A DNA stretch of 48,418 bases, from NCBI GenBank assembly GCA_002716625.1, contig PBAS01000059.1, positions 1-48,418 of the forward strand, given 5' to 3'. Position 1 is the first letter of the stretch. Each line of letters opens with the position of its first letter. This DNA is from Phycisphaeraceae bacterium. GTDB taxonomy: Bacteria; Planctomycetota; Phycisphaerae; Phycisphaerales; Phycisphaeraceae. The notes under the pieces are model-generated. The model ran no database searches. It saw only the letters and a program-made list of their open reading frames with translations, and was not told the origin of the DNA. A program made the position numbers and the translations under genes. Below, piece after piece: positions 28,242-37,341 of this stretch.

Positions 28242-29129
28242 TCAACTGGGTAGCAGGGATTGAAGTGTTTCACCAATTCTTGCCGGTGAATCGGCAACCG
28301 CAACACCTGCCTTTTTCAAAGCTTTGACCTTAGCGGTGGCAGTGCCCTTGCCCCCGCTGACAATAGCACCGGCATGTCCCATGCGCTTGCCCGGTGGGGC
28401 GGTGCGTCCTGCAATGAAAGCTGCAACGGGTTTGGTCATTTCTGAAGCAATATATTGAGCGGCTTCTTCCTCGGCGCTACCGCCAATTTCACCGACCATG
28501 ACCACCGCGTGGGTGTCGTTGTCTTCTTCAAATAATTGAAGAATATCGGTGAAGGAACTGCCAATAATGGGGTCCCCGCCGATACCCACGCAGGTTGATT
28601 GCCCCAAATTGCGGGCAGTCAACTGTGAAACTGCTTCGTATGTCAATGTGCCACTTCGTGATACGACGCCGATATTGCCACCGTGATGAATGAAGCCTGG
28701 CATGATGCCAATCTTGCATCCACGACCATCATCAACTGCAGGGGTAATGATGCCAGGACAGTTAGGGCCGATCAGCCGACTCCCATGAGCACGGACGGCG
28801 GCTTTGGCTCGGGCCATGTCGAGCGTGGGGATACCCTCTGCAATGCATATGATCAATTGGATTCCTGCTTCCGCCGCCTCGATAACTGAATCTGCTGCAA
28901 AAGGTGCTGGTACAAATGTGATGGAGACGTTGGCGTCGGTTCGTTGGCACGCTTCAGTGACCGTGTTGAATACAGGTTGGCCAAGATGTTCAGTGCCACC
29001 GCGCCCCGGCGTTACACCGCCGACGATCTGTGTACCGTATTCCATGCACTGCTTACTATGGAAAGTCCCCTGGCCACCGGTCAAACCCTGGACAAGGACT
29101 CTGGATTCATTTGTTACGAGGATGCTCAC
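28242..29129 (-). CDS. sucD: Succinyl-CoA synthetase (ADP-forming) alpha subunit
   Basis: SucD binds CoA and carries the active-site phosphohistidine in the reversible succinyl-CoA to succinate reaction. The 295-residue protein has the Rossmann CoA site ([30 protein letters not shown]), [24 protein letters not shown] and the His loop [20 protein letters not shown]. It starts with GTG at 29129 overlapping the sucC stop (GTGA), so it is translationally coupled to sucC. Confidence 0.95.
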   Translation of the reverse strand: MSILVTNESRVLVQGLTGGQGTFHSKQCMEYGTQIVGGVTPGRGGTEHLGQPVFNTVTEACQRTDANVSITFVPAPFAADSVIEAAEAGIQLIICIAEGIPTLDMARAKAAVRAHGSRLIGPNCPGIITPAVDDGRGCKIGIMPGFIHHGGNIGVVSRSGTLTYEAVSQLTARNLGQSTCVGIGGDPIIGSSFTDILQLFEEDNDTHAVVMVGEIGGSAEEEAAQYIASEMTKPVAAFIAGRTAPPGKRMGHAGAIVSGGKGTATAKVKALKKAGVAVADSPARIGETLQSLLPS

Positions 29130-30310
29130 TTGGTGGCCTCCTTTGTAACAATATTCACAGCTTTTCTTGCAGCGTCATCTAGGCTATCTGCCGTGATGAG
29201 ATTAAGTTCGCTGTCAGCTAGGATCTTCTTGCCCTGTTCGACCATGTTTCCCTCGAGCCGAACGATGAGTGGAACGGGGATATCACTGTCTTGAACTGCT
29301 TCGGTGATTCCTTCGGCGATGAGATCACAGCGGACAATACCGCCGAATATATTGATTAAAATGGCGCGGACATTCTGATCTGAGAGGATGATCCGAAGTG
29401 CTTCTGCAACACGTTGTGCAGTCGCGCCACCGCCGACATCAAGAAAATTAGCTGGTTCACCGCCATGGATCTTGATGATATCCATGGTGGCCATTGCTAG
29501 GCCGGCACCGTTGACCATACAGCCAATATTGCCGTCCATGCTGATATACGAAAGTTCATGCTCCGATGCACGAACCTCCATTGGGTTTTCTTCATCGAGG
29601 TCTCGTAGTTCACAAGTGGTTGGATGGCGATACAGTGCGTTGTCGTCGAAGTTGATTTTGGCATCCAGGGCGATCAACTGGTTTTGATCTGTCAGTACAA
29701 GGGGATTGATCTCGGCTAGCGAGCACTCTTCAGCCAGGAAAGCATCGGTCAAGCAAGTAGCGAATTTAGAAAACCCCCCGATCGTATCATTGGGTAGGTT
29801 AAGCCGGGTTGCCAGTCGCCGGGCCTGAAAGGGCTGCAGTCCCGCGTTGGGGTCAATGTTTTCAAAAAAAATGGCCTCGGGATTGGTTGCCGCCACTTCT
29901 TCAATGGCCATGCCACCTTCGGCGCTGGCCATCATCACGGGAATTTCCTTCTGTCGGTCGATCACAAGCCCCAAATAGAGTTCGCCCCTGATTTTGGAAG
30001 CCTGTTCAATAAGGACTTTTTTAACAAGTTGGCCCTCAGGTCCGGTCTGAACAGTGACAAGATTCATACCGAGAATCTCATCGACGGCCGATTGCATCTC
30101 ATCCCGTGTTCGGCAAACCTTAACCCCACCGCCCTTGCCACGGCCACCAGCGTGGATTTGCGCTTTTACCACACATGAACCCTCACCCAATTCCCCGACT
30201 TTTTTAAGGGCTTCGCTTGGCGACTCGGCTACAACGCCTTTTGGGACGGGTACGCCGTATTGCTGGAGTAGGTCCTTGGCTTGGTATTCGTGGATCTTCA
30301 AGGCAAGCAT
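29126..30310 (-). CDS. sucC: Succinyl-CoA synthetase beta subunit
   Basis: SucC is the ATP-grasp subunit that binds nucleotide and succinate. The 394-residue length is standard. Visible are [18 protein letters not shown] at the N-terminus, [44 protein letters not shown] and [15 protein letters not shown] lies just before the ATG. It is expressed from the promoter at 30354-30383 with sucD. Convergence with korAB and the protease puts the two halves of 2-oxoglutarate-to-succinate conversion at one locus but in separate transcripts. Confidence 0.95.
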   Translation of the reverse strand: MLALKIHEYQAKDLLQQYGVPVPKGVVAESPSEALKKVGELGEGSCVVKAQIHAGGRGKGGGVKVCRTRDEMQSAVDEILGMNLVTVQTGPEGQLVKKVLIEQASKIRGELYLGLVIDRQKEIPVMMASAEGGMAIEEVAATNPEAIFFENIDPNAGLQPFQARRLATRLNLPNDTIGGFSKFATCLTDAFLAEECSLAEINPLVLTDQNQLIALDAKINFDDNALYRHPTTCELRDLDEENPMEVRASEHELSYISMDGNIGCMVNGAGLAMATMDIIKIHGGEPANFLDVGGGATAQRVAEALRIILSDQNVRAILINIFGGIVRCDLIAEGITEAVQDSDIPVPLIVRLEGNMVEQGKKILADSELNLITADSLDDAARKAVNIVTKEATK

Positions 30311-30353
30311 CTTTCGTTGGGGTGTAATCTCGGCAACCTACAGGTGGCAGGAC

Positions 30354-30383
30354 GTTATACAGTGTTGCCGCTCATTAGGCCAA
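30354..30383 (-). promoter_or_regulatory. Predicted sigma70-type promoter of sucCD
   Basis: Read on the minus strand, TTGGCC (30378-30383), an 18-base spacer and TATAAC (30354-30359). The start near 30347 gives a ~37-base leader for sucC. Confidence 0.5.
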
Positions 30384-30830
30384 GCAGGGTGGGATGGCGG
30401 GGGAACCCGAATAGAGATTAATGCCTCTTGCTCTAATGGTTTTTTTATGGGTTGTGTCTGTACATCACTATCATCGTTGCACATGAGGTTCCATTTTATT
30501 TCCGGCCATTATTCTGGTTCAAAAGAGGTCCCCGTGTGGTCCTAATTAGGGCAGTGGTTTGCAATAAGACTGCGTAGGGTTGTTGGGCCAATAATTGCCT
30601 GTGCATGGTTTGATACGTGATTTTGACCATTTGTTCACATATGGATTGGCGGAATGTTCTGGTTGGACCTCTATTGGGTGGGGAGGGCTCTAAATGAAGC
30701 GAGATCATGATCATGTAAAAACCCCGATTAATTCAATTGGTGGTTGATTTTTCATGGTTTTCGACCTTGGTGGATCTGTCGGTTTGCATGACGAAGTTTC
30801 TCTGGAAATTTGGTTCTTCGCCGTCTTGTG
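30384..30830. other. Non-coding stretch between sucC and fusA
   Basis: I see no convincing gene in this ~450-base part of the gap. It holds a CCTAATTAGG palindrome (30541-30550), a T run at 30441-30447, and a weaker hairpin around GACGAAG/CTTCG (30790-30820). The only open frame on the minus strand (30711-30905) is Lys/Thr/Ser-rich, has no ribosome site and runs through the hairpin at 30831. The stretch may encode a small RNA ending at that hairpin. Confidence 0.5.
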
Positions 30831-30860
30831 CATCCGATAAGTGGGATTATCGGATGTTTT
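30831..30860 (+). terminator. Intrinsic terminator-like hairpin with no gene upstream
   Basis: CATCCGATAA (30831-30840) pairs perfectly with TTATCGGATG (30847-30856) around GTGGGA, followed by TTTTGTT on the plus strand. On the minus strand no T run follows, so it should work only in the plus direction. The nearest upstream gene, sucC, runs the other way, so the hairpin would end a short unannotated plus-strand transcript. Confidence 0.6.
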
Positions 30861-30941
30861 GTTGATCTTCAAGGATTTGACGATGATTTGATTGCAATAG
30901 ATCAATACATATGGCAGGTGGGGCGTTCGGTGATTTTGGGC

Positions 30942-30969
30942 TTGACCTGCAGTGATACGCCGTTATGCT
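30942..30969 (+). promoter_or_regulatory. Predicted sigma70-type promoter of fusA
   Basis: TTGACC (30942-30947), a 16-base spacer and TATGCT (30964-30969). The start near 30976 would leave a long leader of about 180 bases before the chosen fusA ATG, with an in-leader T run (31025-31031). Confidence 0.6.
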
Positions 30970-31155
30970 TTCGCACCCTGCTCGCTACTTTGTGGGGGGA
31001 GAAGTCAGATTCAATGTGCGATGAGTTTTTTTGACGGTCTTGCGAAGCAACTCCTCAAATTAACGCCGCCAATAGGACGATAAACGCTTTGTGAGCCTTG
31101 GATGGTGGGCGTGTGTTCCTGCCAGGCTGTACCGGTGCAATGGAAGAAAACGATA

Positions 31156-33303
31156 ATGACTGTCACGATGTCCAAGCCTAGTGATTCACACAAGTTGAAT
31201 GATCTTGCCCGATCACGCAATTTTGGGATTTGTGCCCATATCGACGCGGGTAAAACCACGGTGACCGAACGCGTGCTCTATTACACCGGGAAGACCTACA
31301 AAATGGGTGAGGTTCATCATGGCACTGCGACCATGGACTTCCTTCAGGAAGAGCAGGATCGGGGCATCACGATTCAAGCGGCTGCAACCACCTGCCCTTG
31401 GACACGTAATGGTGTGGACTATCGTCTTAACCTGATCGATACACCAGGTCATGTTGACTTTACCGTCGAGGTGGAGAGATCCTTACGCGTGTTGGATGGT
31501 GCGGTTGCAGTATTTGACGCAAAAGAAGGAGTCGAGGCGCAATCTGAGACGGTGTGGCGCCAGGCAGATCGTTATGGCGTTCCACGACTTTGCTTTATCA
31601 ACAAGATGGACAAGCTTGGAGCAGATTTTGACTTCAGTTTCAGTTCTCTGCAGGATCGTCTTGGCGCAAACGCGGTGGCCGTCCAGATCCCCATTGGCCA
31701 GGGCGACACGTTTGAGGGCATTATCGATCTATTGGGGATGAAGGCGTATTACTTTTCAGCTGAAGAGTTAGGCGCCAAAGTTGAGGAACGCGAGATCCCT
31801 GACCAACTGATTGATGAAGCTGCGTCATGGCGACATCGTTTGGTTGAAGCGGCCGCCGAACTTGATGATCGTTTGACGGACAAATATTTGAATGATGAGA
31901 AGATTTCACCAGAGGAAATCCGCTCCGCATTACGAATCGGTACGGTTAGTCAACAAGCTTATCCCGTGTTCTGTGGATCTGCACTGCGGTACATCGGTGT
32001 GCAGCGGCTGATTGATGGTGTGATTGATTATCTACCAAATCCGATGGAGGTGCCTGAAGTTGAGGGTAGTGATCCAAAGGACAGCGAGAAAGTATTGTCA
32101 CGTCCGCACGATGAGTCAGCACCATTTTCTGCCCTGGTATTCAAGGTTGTCTCCGATCAGCACGGTGATCTGACCTATGCGCGGATTTATTCAGGTACAT
32201 TGCCCAAGGGGTCCCGTGTCCTCAATGCGAATAATGGTAAACGTGAGACCATCAGCCGGATCTTTGAAATGCATGCCAAGCAGCGAATCGCACGTGAGGA
32301 TGCAAGGGCGGGTGAGATTGTGGCGTTGGTCGGCTTGAAACATTCAATAACAGGCGAAACACTTTGTGCTGCGGATGATCCCATTCTTCTCGAGCGACTG
32401 GATCTGCCAGATCCGGTTATTTCTATGAGCATTGAACCGGCGACCAATGCCGATAAGGACAAACTGGGCGAGGCACTGGTGACTATTCGTCGCGAGGATC
32501 CATCATTTCGCAGTCATTTTGATGAGGAAACGGGCCAGACCATCATCGAAGGGATGGGTGAACTGCACCTTGAGGTCATCACGCATAAGCTCACCCGTGA
32601 CATGAAGGTCGGGGTGCAGGTCGGCACACCACGCGTGGCTTACAAGGAAACAATTTCTGTTTCTGCTGAAGCTCGTGGTACCCACAAGAAGCAAACGGGT
32701 GGGCGCGGTCAGTTTGGTGATGTTGAACTGACAGTTGAACCGCTTACGTCGGATCAGGCTCTGGAAGAGGAATTGGATTTCAAGGATGGTTTGGCGTTCG
32801 TGAATAAGATTATTGGTGGTTCAATTCCTAGGGAATATATTCCGTCAGTTGAACTAGGCTGTCGTGAAGCCGCACGCAGCGGTATTCTCGCCGGCTACCC
32901 GCTAGTGGATGTCAAGGTTTCATTGATAGATGGATCCCATCACGAAGTTGATTCGTCACAGATCGCGTTTGAGCAGGCTGGGATACTGGCTTTCCGTGAA
33001 GCTTGTCGGCGGGCTCAACTACAACTGCTTGAGCCTGTGATGAAGGTTAGCGTGACTACGCCGGATGAATTTCTGGGTAATGTGACCGGCGATCTCAATC
33101 GTCGACGCGGAATTATTGCTGATACCCAGTTACGGGGAACGACACGGGTTGTGACAGCTGAAGCCCCCCTTGGCGAAATGTTTGGTTATGCCACCACCCT
33201 GCGCGGGATGAGTCAGGGCCGTGCTTCGTACACTATGGAACCGTTGAGTTATCGTCCTGTGCCAGGGGGTGTTGCTAAGGCGGTACTTGGTGCCACCAAG
33301 TGA
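31156..33303 (+). CDS. fusA: Translation elongation factor G
   Basis: EF-G is the GTPase that drives ribosome translocation. From ATG 31156 it is 715 residues. G1 is AHIDAGKTT (about 27-35), then the switch region DRGITIQAAATT, G3 DTPGHVD, G4 NKMD and later domains including GRGQFGDVELTVEPL. It ends with the RRGII and GYATTLRGMSQGRASYTMEP segments. The frame is open to 31102, but the first residues there (with CSCQAVPVQW) are unlike EF-G, and GGAAGA lies just upstream of 31156. It stands alone rather than in the rpsL-rpsG-fusA-tuf operon, which hints at a second EF-G or a rearranged str operon. Confidence 0.95.
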   Translation: MTVTMSKPSDSHKLNDLARSRNFGICAHIDAGKTTVTERVLYYTGKTYKMGEVHHGTATMDFLQEEQDRGITIQAAATTCPWTRNGVDYRLNLIDTPGHVDFTVEVERSLRVLDGAVAVFDAKEGVEAQSETVWRQADRYGVPRLCFINKMDKLGADFDFSFSSLQDRLGANAVAVQIPIGQGDTFEGIIDLLGMKAYYFSAEELGAKVEEREIPDQLIDEAASWRHRLVEAAAELDDRLTDKYLNDEKISPEEIRSALRIGTVSQQAYPVFCGSALRYIGVQRLIDGVIDYLPNPMEVPEVEGSDPKDSEKVLSRPHDESAPFSALVFKVVSDQHGDLTYARIYSGTLPKGSRVLNANNGKRETISRIFEMHAKQRIAREDARAGEIVALVGLKHSITGETLCAADDPILLERLDLPDPVISMSIEPATNADKDKLGEALVTIRREDPSFRSHFDEETGQTIIEGMGELHLEVITHKLTRDMKVGVQVGTPRVAYKETISVSAEARGTHKKQTGGRGQFGDVELTVEPLTSDQALEEELDFKDGLAFVNKIIGGSIPREYIPSVELGCREAARSGILAGYPLVDVKVSLIDGSHHEVDSSQIAFEQAGILAFREACRRAQLQLLEPVMKVSVTTPDEFLGNVTGDLNRRRGIIADTQLRGTTRVVTAEAPLGEMFGYATTLRGMSQGRASYTMEPLSYRPVPGGVAKAVLGATK

Positions 33304-33372
33304 TCTGGTCCGCAACAGGTTTCAGGGTGATTTAGGAGCGGGTGGGAGCGTGATCTGTTTGCTTTGAGGTTC

Positions 33373-34182
33373 CTAATCTAATCCTGTTGGGGATTGGGGA
33401 CCAATCAATTTATCCTTTTTTTTCCAGAATTGAGCTTTATCCCAGAATCCGGGTGGCTTGTTGTAGGGCTGCCAAACATATGGCTGGCGGTCAGCAAACA
33501 ATGTGTCCTGATTTTGTTTCGACCAGGCAAGCCAGGCGCGAGCATCAAGTCCGAATTTCTGGCCGGTGATGGTTTCAAGCGATTGGCGGGCGTGGTGGGC
33601 GGCGCCGAAGTCTCGATCATTGAGTGTGCCAATGAGGGCATCGAATACACTCGACTGTGCATATTGGCCCAAAGCTTTAATAGCAGCAATGCGTACATCG
33701 ATATCACGGTCATGTCTTGCTGTGGTGATAAGCGGCTGGATAGCCGTCGTATTATGGATTCGCTGCAACGCGACGGCGGCTTCCCATCGTTCGAAAGCAG
33801 CCTGACGCTGCAAGTGTTTCGTGATCAAAGGTACATCTTCAGTCGTTCCATGCCGTCCCAGTGCGCGGAGACAGGTGGCGCGAACGGTATCATCAGGATC
33901 GGTGCTGAAAGCACGGTACAGATGTAAATAGGGCTTGCCGCCACCCCATTTGGCACTTGAGAGTTGGGAGATCGCGTCACGGCGTTTATCGGGATCCACC
34001 GTGGGGTCAGTCGCTTGGCGGGCCAGTTCGCCGGGGTTCTGGGGGAAAACAGGTTGGATAAGGTTGCCAAAGGTCTGCTTGAGCGGGTTTTGCATACCCG
34101 ATGAAGTACAACTGCTGATTCCGCATAGTCCTCCAAGTAATACCGCAGTTATCGAATACAAGATGGGTGAGGCTGATTTCAT
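33373..34182 (-). CDS. HEAT-repeat lipoprotein
   Basis: From ATG 34182 the 269-residue product starts with a signal peptide and lipobox (I-S-S-C in GGLCGISSCTSSG), so it should be lipid-anchored. The middle holds three to four HEAT-type helical repeats (TVRATCLRALGRHGTTEDV, ERWEAAVALQRIHNTTAI, DVRIAAIKALGQYAQSSV and a partial fourth). The C-terminus is Trp/Lys-rich (WAWSKQNQD ... WQPYNKPPGFWDKAQFWKKKD). HEAT lipoproteins are common in planctomycetes and likely act as protein-binding scaffolds; no partner is evident. The frame extends to 34239, but that would bury the signal peptide. Confidence 0.8.
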   Translation of the reverse strand: MKSASPILYSITAVLLGGLCGISSCTSSGMQNPLKQTFGNLIQPVFPQNPGELARQATDPTVDPDKRRDAISQLSSAKWGGGKPYLHLYRAFSTDPDDTVRATCLRALGRHGTTEDVPLITKHLQRQAAFERWEAAVALQRIHNTTAIQPLITTARHDRDIDVRIAAIKALGQYAQSSVFDALIGTLNDRDFGAAHHARQSLETITGQKFGLDARAWLAWSKQNQDTLFADRQPYVWQPYNKPPGFWDKAQFWKKKDKLIGPQSPTGLD

Positions 34183-34269
34183 GCGATCTTGTATCGGCCG
34201 AGCCAAATCGTGACCACCAAATAAATGTTGGTGTTCCAACTTGCGGGGCCGGTCATTGGGGCCATGACT

Positions 34270-35145
34270 TCATTTCAGTTGATCTCTGGAAGACCAGACA
34301 TGATAGGTCGTTGCAGCCAGGATCGCGGCTCCACCAAGAAGCGTATAAACAGTTGGTTTTTCTTCGCGAAATACGAGGAATACCCATATTGGATTTAGGA
34401 CAGGTTCGACCAATCCAATCAGTGATCCACGAATGGCTGTGACATGTCTAAGCCCCCGGGTATACAAGACGTAGGCAAGACCAATCTGAAAACATCCCAT
34501 CAACGCAACGAGTCCCCAATCCTTCAACTGGGTGTAGTCATTGATCATTTGAAAGTCATTGTCCGTAACGGATATAACCACCAGGCATGCTGCAAAGGCA
34601 AGACCATTCCCGCAAACCACCGCTGATTCGGCACCGCGATCAGCAAGCCAGCGTAGTCCAACAATTAGCAGGCCATAGCTGATACCTGAAAGAAGCGCCA
34701 GCCAGTTTCCGGTTGTGATAGATGGTGACAAGGGCGTCGCTTTAGAGGGCACCACGAAGAGCATGGCAAGTCCAGCGATAAACACCGGCAGTGTAACCCA
34801 ATCATGGCGTGCCAGCTTCTCTCGCAGAAAAATGGGCGAGATCATCAGGACCCATAGGGGGGCACTTGACTGGATAAAGATGGAATGGGCCGCGGTCGTG
34901 GTTTTGTTCGCCAGAACAAAACAGATAACGGTTGTACCCAGTGCGATACCAACCAGGAAGCTGTGCCAGGACCAATGGCGGCGGGCATTAGGGATCAGGC
35001 AGAGAAAGAAAATGGCGGCAAAAGCGCTTCGAAAACCGGCAATCGTCCAGCCATCCAGTTGGCATGTTTTGATTCCCACACCACCCAGTGAAAACAGCAA
35101 GGTTCCGCAAAGGATGAGAATAATGCCTTGTCTAGAGGTCGTCAC
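34270..35145 (-). CDS. EamA/DMT-family membrane transporter
   Basis: The 291-residue protein has ten predicted helices in two EamA halves, each about 140 residues. The first has GIILILCGTLLFSLGGVGIK and AGFRSAFAAIFFLCLI; the second has LLSGISYGLLIVGLRWL and the terminal LIGLVEPVLNPIWVFLVFRE-type ending. Such proteins export metabolites or amino acids; the substrate cannot be read. The start is a GTG at 35145 without a clear ribosome site. It lies 85 bases downstream of the sulfatase and may be co-transcribed. Confidence 0.87.
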   Translation of the reverse strand: MTTSRQGIILILCGTLLFSLGGVGIKTCQLDGWTIAGFRSAFAAIFFLCLIPNARRHWSWHSFLVGIALGTTVICFVLANKTTTAAHSIFIQSSAPLWVLMISPIFLREKLARHDWVTLPVFIAGLAMLFVVPSKATPLSPSITTGNWLALLSGISYGLLIVGLRWLADRGAESAVVCGNGLAFAACLVVISVTDNDFQMINDYTQLKDWGLVALMGCFQIGLAYVLYTRGLRHVTAIRGSLIGLVEPVLNPIWVFLVFREEKPTVYTLLGGAAILAATTYHVWSSRDQLK

Positions 35146-35229
35146 TCGCTATACGCCTCAATAGATTGGTTCTTGGCGGGTAAAGTTTTGAAGTGGTCTA
35201 GCACGACCCTCTCCAATGCTGATTCGTTG

Positions 35230-37011
35230 TCAGTCAACCTTTTTAATTCGCACGGACTTAAATTGCATCGCTTGTTGGTTGGGAATATTAACTACTCGCA
35301 ACCATACTTGAGTTGGCCCGGATTGGAGTTTGACCCGCCCGAATGTTAATGCTGCCCATCGTTTTTCGTACGCCACCTGACGGAGTATACGATCGGGGCT
35401 GGGAATAGGCCGTGGATCATATGCTTCACGCAGAGTGGTTGTCAGCTGATGACGATCGATATCAATTTGAAGGGTGGCCCCCACATCATCGATTTTACAT
35501 GTGTAAAGTAAGCCAACCTCATAAGTTCCTGGCTTGACTACATCAATTGTCCATGAGATGGATTCGGCGTTAGAAGGCCATTTTGTGATCCAATCGTGGT
35601 TCCAGCCTGGCGCGCGTCCGCTGAATTTCAGGCCTTTAGATCGCTGTCCCTGTGTGGAGGGAAGATCGACGGTCGGTGCTTCGGTATAGCCGATTGGGAT
35701 AGGTGTTCTGCCAGTGAGGTTTTGGGTCACATCTTTAAACCAAGCCTGGTAAGCCATGATCAACTCTGTGGTTCTTGCCGGTTCAATGTCCGCTATGTTT
35801 TTAGACTGGCCAGGATCTCTAATCATGTCAAAGAGTTGATTGCCATGTCCGGAATTGATCAGTCGATACCTTTCTGTGCGCACGGAATAAGGCGTCATGC
35901 CCCGGATCCCTTCTCGTGCGTAGAAAGAAAAGATCATTCTTTTCGGCCATGAATCAGTCTTCCCATTTAGTAACGGTACTAGACTTATTCCATCGAGCGG
36001 TAGCGTATTCGGTTTGGAAATACCGCATAGCTCGGCAATGGTCGGCAGAATATCAATATCTGCCGCCAATGCTCGAACCCGGATTCCTGGACGGATCTTG
36101 CCTGGCCACCGGACAAAGAGGGGCGAGCGTACACCACCTTCGGCTAGTTGTTTTTTTTTGCCGCGAAGGCCGGCATTAAATCGTGAACTGAATGGACCAT
36201 TGTCCGTCAGGAACATGATCACGGTGTTGTTTTTAATGGACAGCTGGTCGAGCAGGTCGAGGATGCGCCCCACATTGTCATCAATGTTTTCGCACATTCC
36301 ATAGATGCCAGCGTGCATGTCATCCAGACCACGCTGTTTATATTTTTGAAAGTAGCGGTCTGGAACCTGAATGGGGACATGGGGGGCGTTGTAAGGTATA
36401 TAGCAGAAGAATGGTTGGTCTTGATTTTGCTTGATAAATTCAAGGGCGCTGTTAGTCAGCACATCGGTTATGTAACCTTTTGTTTTAATGGTTTGGTTAT
36501 TGTGGGCAAGATTGGTATCGAAGTAATTGCTCCAATGCCCGGCGCTAAAACCTAGAAACTCATCAAACCCCTGTCCGGGAGGGGTATAAGGGAAGTGTGT
36601 TCCGTTGTGCCATTTGCCGAAACAGCCAGTCACATAACCGGATGACTTAAGCATTTCGGCGATTGTGATCTCTTCACTTCGAATCGTATCGAGTCCTGGT
36701 CGCAGGCCGATGATGCCAGTACGTGGATGGTACCGGCCGGTCAATAGGCTTGCCCGGGTGGTCGCGCATACCGGACTGACGTAAAACCGTGCGAAACGAG
36801 CACCCGAAAGGGCGAGTTGGTCGAGTACGGGCGTGTCGATCATCGCGTTTCCGTGGAGGCTAATGTCACCCCATCCTTGGTCATCGGTCATGATCAGAAT
36901 GATGTTCGGACGTGGTGTGGAGTGGCTATTTCCTGGTGTACTTCCCGCTTCAGCGGGAATCACGAGGCCACAGAGTCCGATGATGGCGATAAGTAGAGAG
37001 GCCAGTTTCAC
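35230..37011 (-). CDS. Secreted sulfatase (arylsulfatase A type) with C-terminal beta domain
   Basis: The enzyme would hydrolyse sulfate esters outside the cytoplasm. The 593-residue protein has a signal peptide (~1-22) and metal-binding MTDDQGWGD (D43, D44). The formylglycine motif is VCATTRASLLTGR with C82; threonine replaces the usual Pro/Ala of C-x-P/A-S/T-R. Later come FGKWHNG, YNAPHVPIQ and LTDNGP. The last ~150 residues form a separate domain that resembles carbohydrate-binding modules (SISWTIDVVKPGTYEVGLLY). The start is a GTG at 37011. Marine planctomycetes carry many such enzymes for sulfated polysaccharides; the target sugar here is unknown. Confidence 0.92.
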   Translation of the reverse strand: MKLASLLIAIIGLCGLVIPAEAGSTPGNSHSTPRPNIILIMTDDQGWGDISLHGNAMIDTPVLDQLALSGARFARFYVSPVCATTRASLLTGRYHPRTGIIGLRPGLDTIRSEEITIAEMLKSSGYVTGCFGKWHNGTHFPYTPPGQGFDEFLGFSAGHWSNYFDTNLAHNNQTIKTKGYITDVLTNSALEFIKQNQDQPFFCYIPYNAPHVPIQVPDRYFQKYKQRGLDDMHAGIYGMCENIDDNVGRILDLLDQLSIKNNTVIMFLTDNGPFSSRFNAGLRGKKKQLAEGGVRSPLFVRWPGKIRPGIRVRALAADIDILPTIAELCGISKPNTLPLDGISLVPLLNGKTDSWPKRMIFSFYAREGIRGMTPYSVRTERYRLINSGHGNQLFDMIRDPGQSKNIADIEPARTTELIMAYQAWFKDVTQNLTGRTPIPIGYTEAPTVDLPSTQGQRSKGLKFSGRAPGWNHDWITKWPSNAESISWTIDVVKPGTYEVGLLYTCKIDDVGATLQIDIDRHQLTTTLREAYDPRPIPSPDRILRQVAYEKRWAALTFGRVKLQSGPTQVWLRVVNIPNQQAMQFKSVRIKKVD

Positions 37012-37076
37012 AATAGGTTTTTTTGGCTTATATGGTTATGTACGGTCCATGCATTTCAACACGAAAAAACAATCTT

Positions 37077-37115
37077 TTTGAAACCTTAATCATACACGAA
37101 TGATTTGAAACCTTA
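37077..37115. repeat. 12-bp direct repeats flanking an inverted repeat, candidate regulatory element
   Basis: TTTGAAACCTTA occurs at 37077-37088 and again at 37104-37115. Between and touching them is AATCAT (37088-37093) / ATGATT (37100-37105) with a 6-base centre. The element lies 66 bases upstream of the sulfatase start and about 110 bases upstream of the rpsF promoter. It is a likely binding site for a dimeric or tandem regulator of the sulfatase gene. Confidence 0.55.
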
Positions 37116-37222
37116 GTTGTTATGACGAGAATGATGGTTCTGTCTTTCATCGCCTGCCCATTGTCCGATGGATGTGGTCCATGGCCCATTACTGATTTGG
37201 AGCGGAGATCGTTCTGAAGGTT

Positions 37223-37251
37223 TTGCTACCCATCTAAACCCACGGTATTAT
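37223..37251 (+). promoter_or_regulatory. Predicted sigma70-type promoter of rpsF-ssb-rplI
   Basis: TTGCTA (37223-37228), a 17-base spacer and TATTAT (37246-37251). The start near 37258 gives an ~84-base leader with AGGAGAT before the rpsF ATG, long enough for S6 autoregulation. The rest of the 37012-37341 gap holds only the repeat element at 37077-37115. Confidence 0.6.
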
Positions 37252-37341
37252 GTCTTCTAATGCTATGGCTAGGTGTGGATGGTGGTTGTACCTCATTGAC
37301 TCGCGCATGGCCTTAAAAGGCGACCAGGAGATCGAAATAAG

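Noticed and set aside
30711..30905. 64-residue minus-strand frame between sucC and fusA
   Set aside because: No start signal, low-complexity composition, and it crosses the perfect hairpin at 30831-30856.
31102..31155. Upstream extension of fusA
   Set aside because: The 18 added residues do not resemble any EF-G N-terminus, and GGAAGA supports the ATG at 31156.
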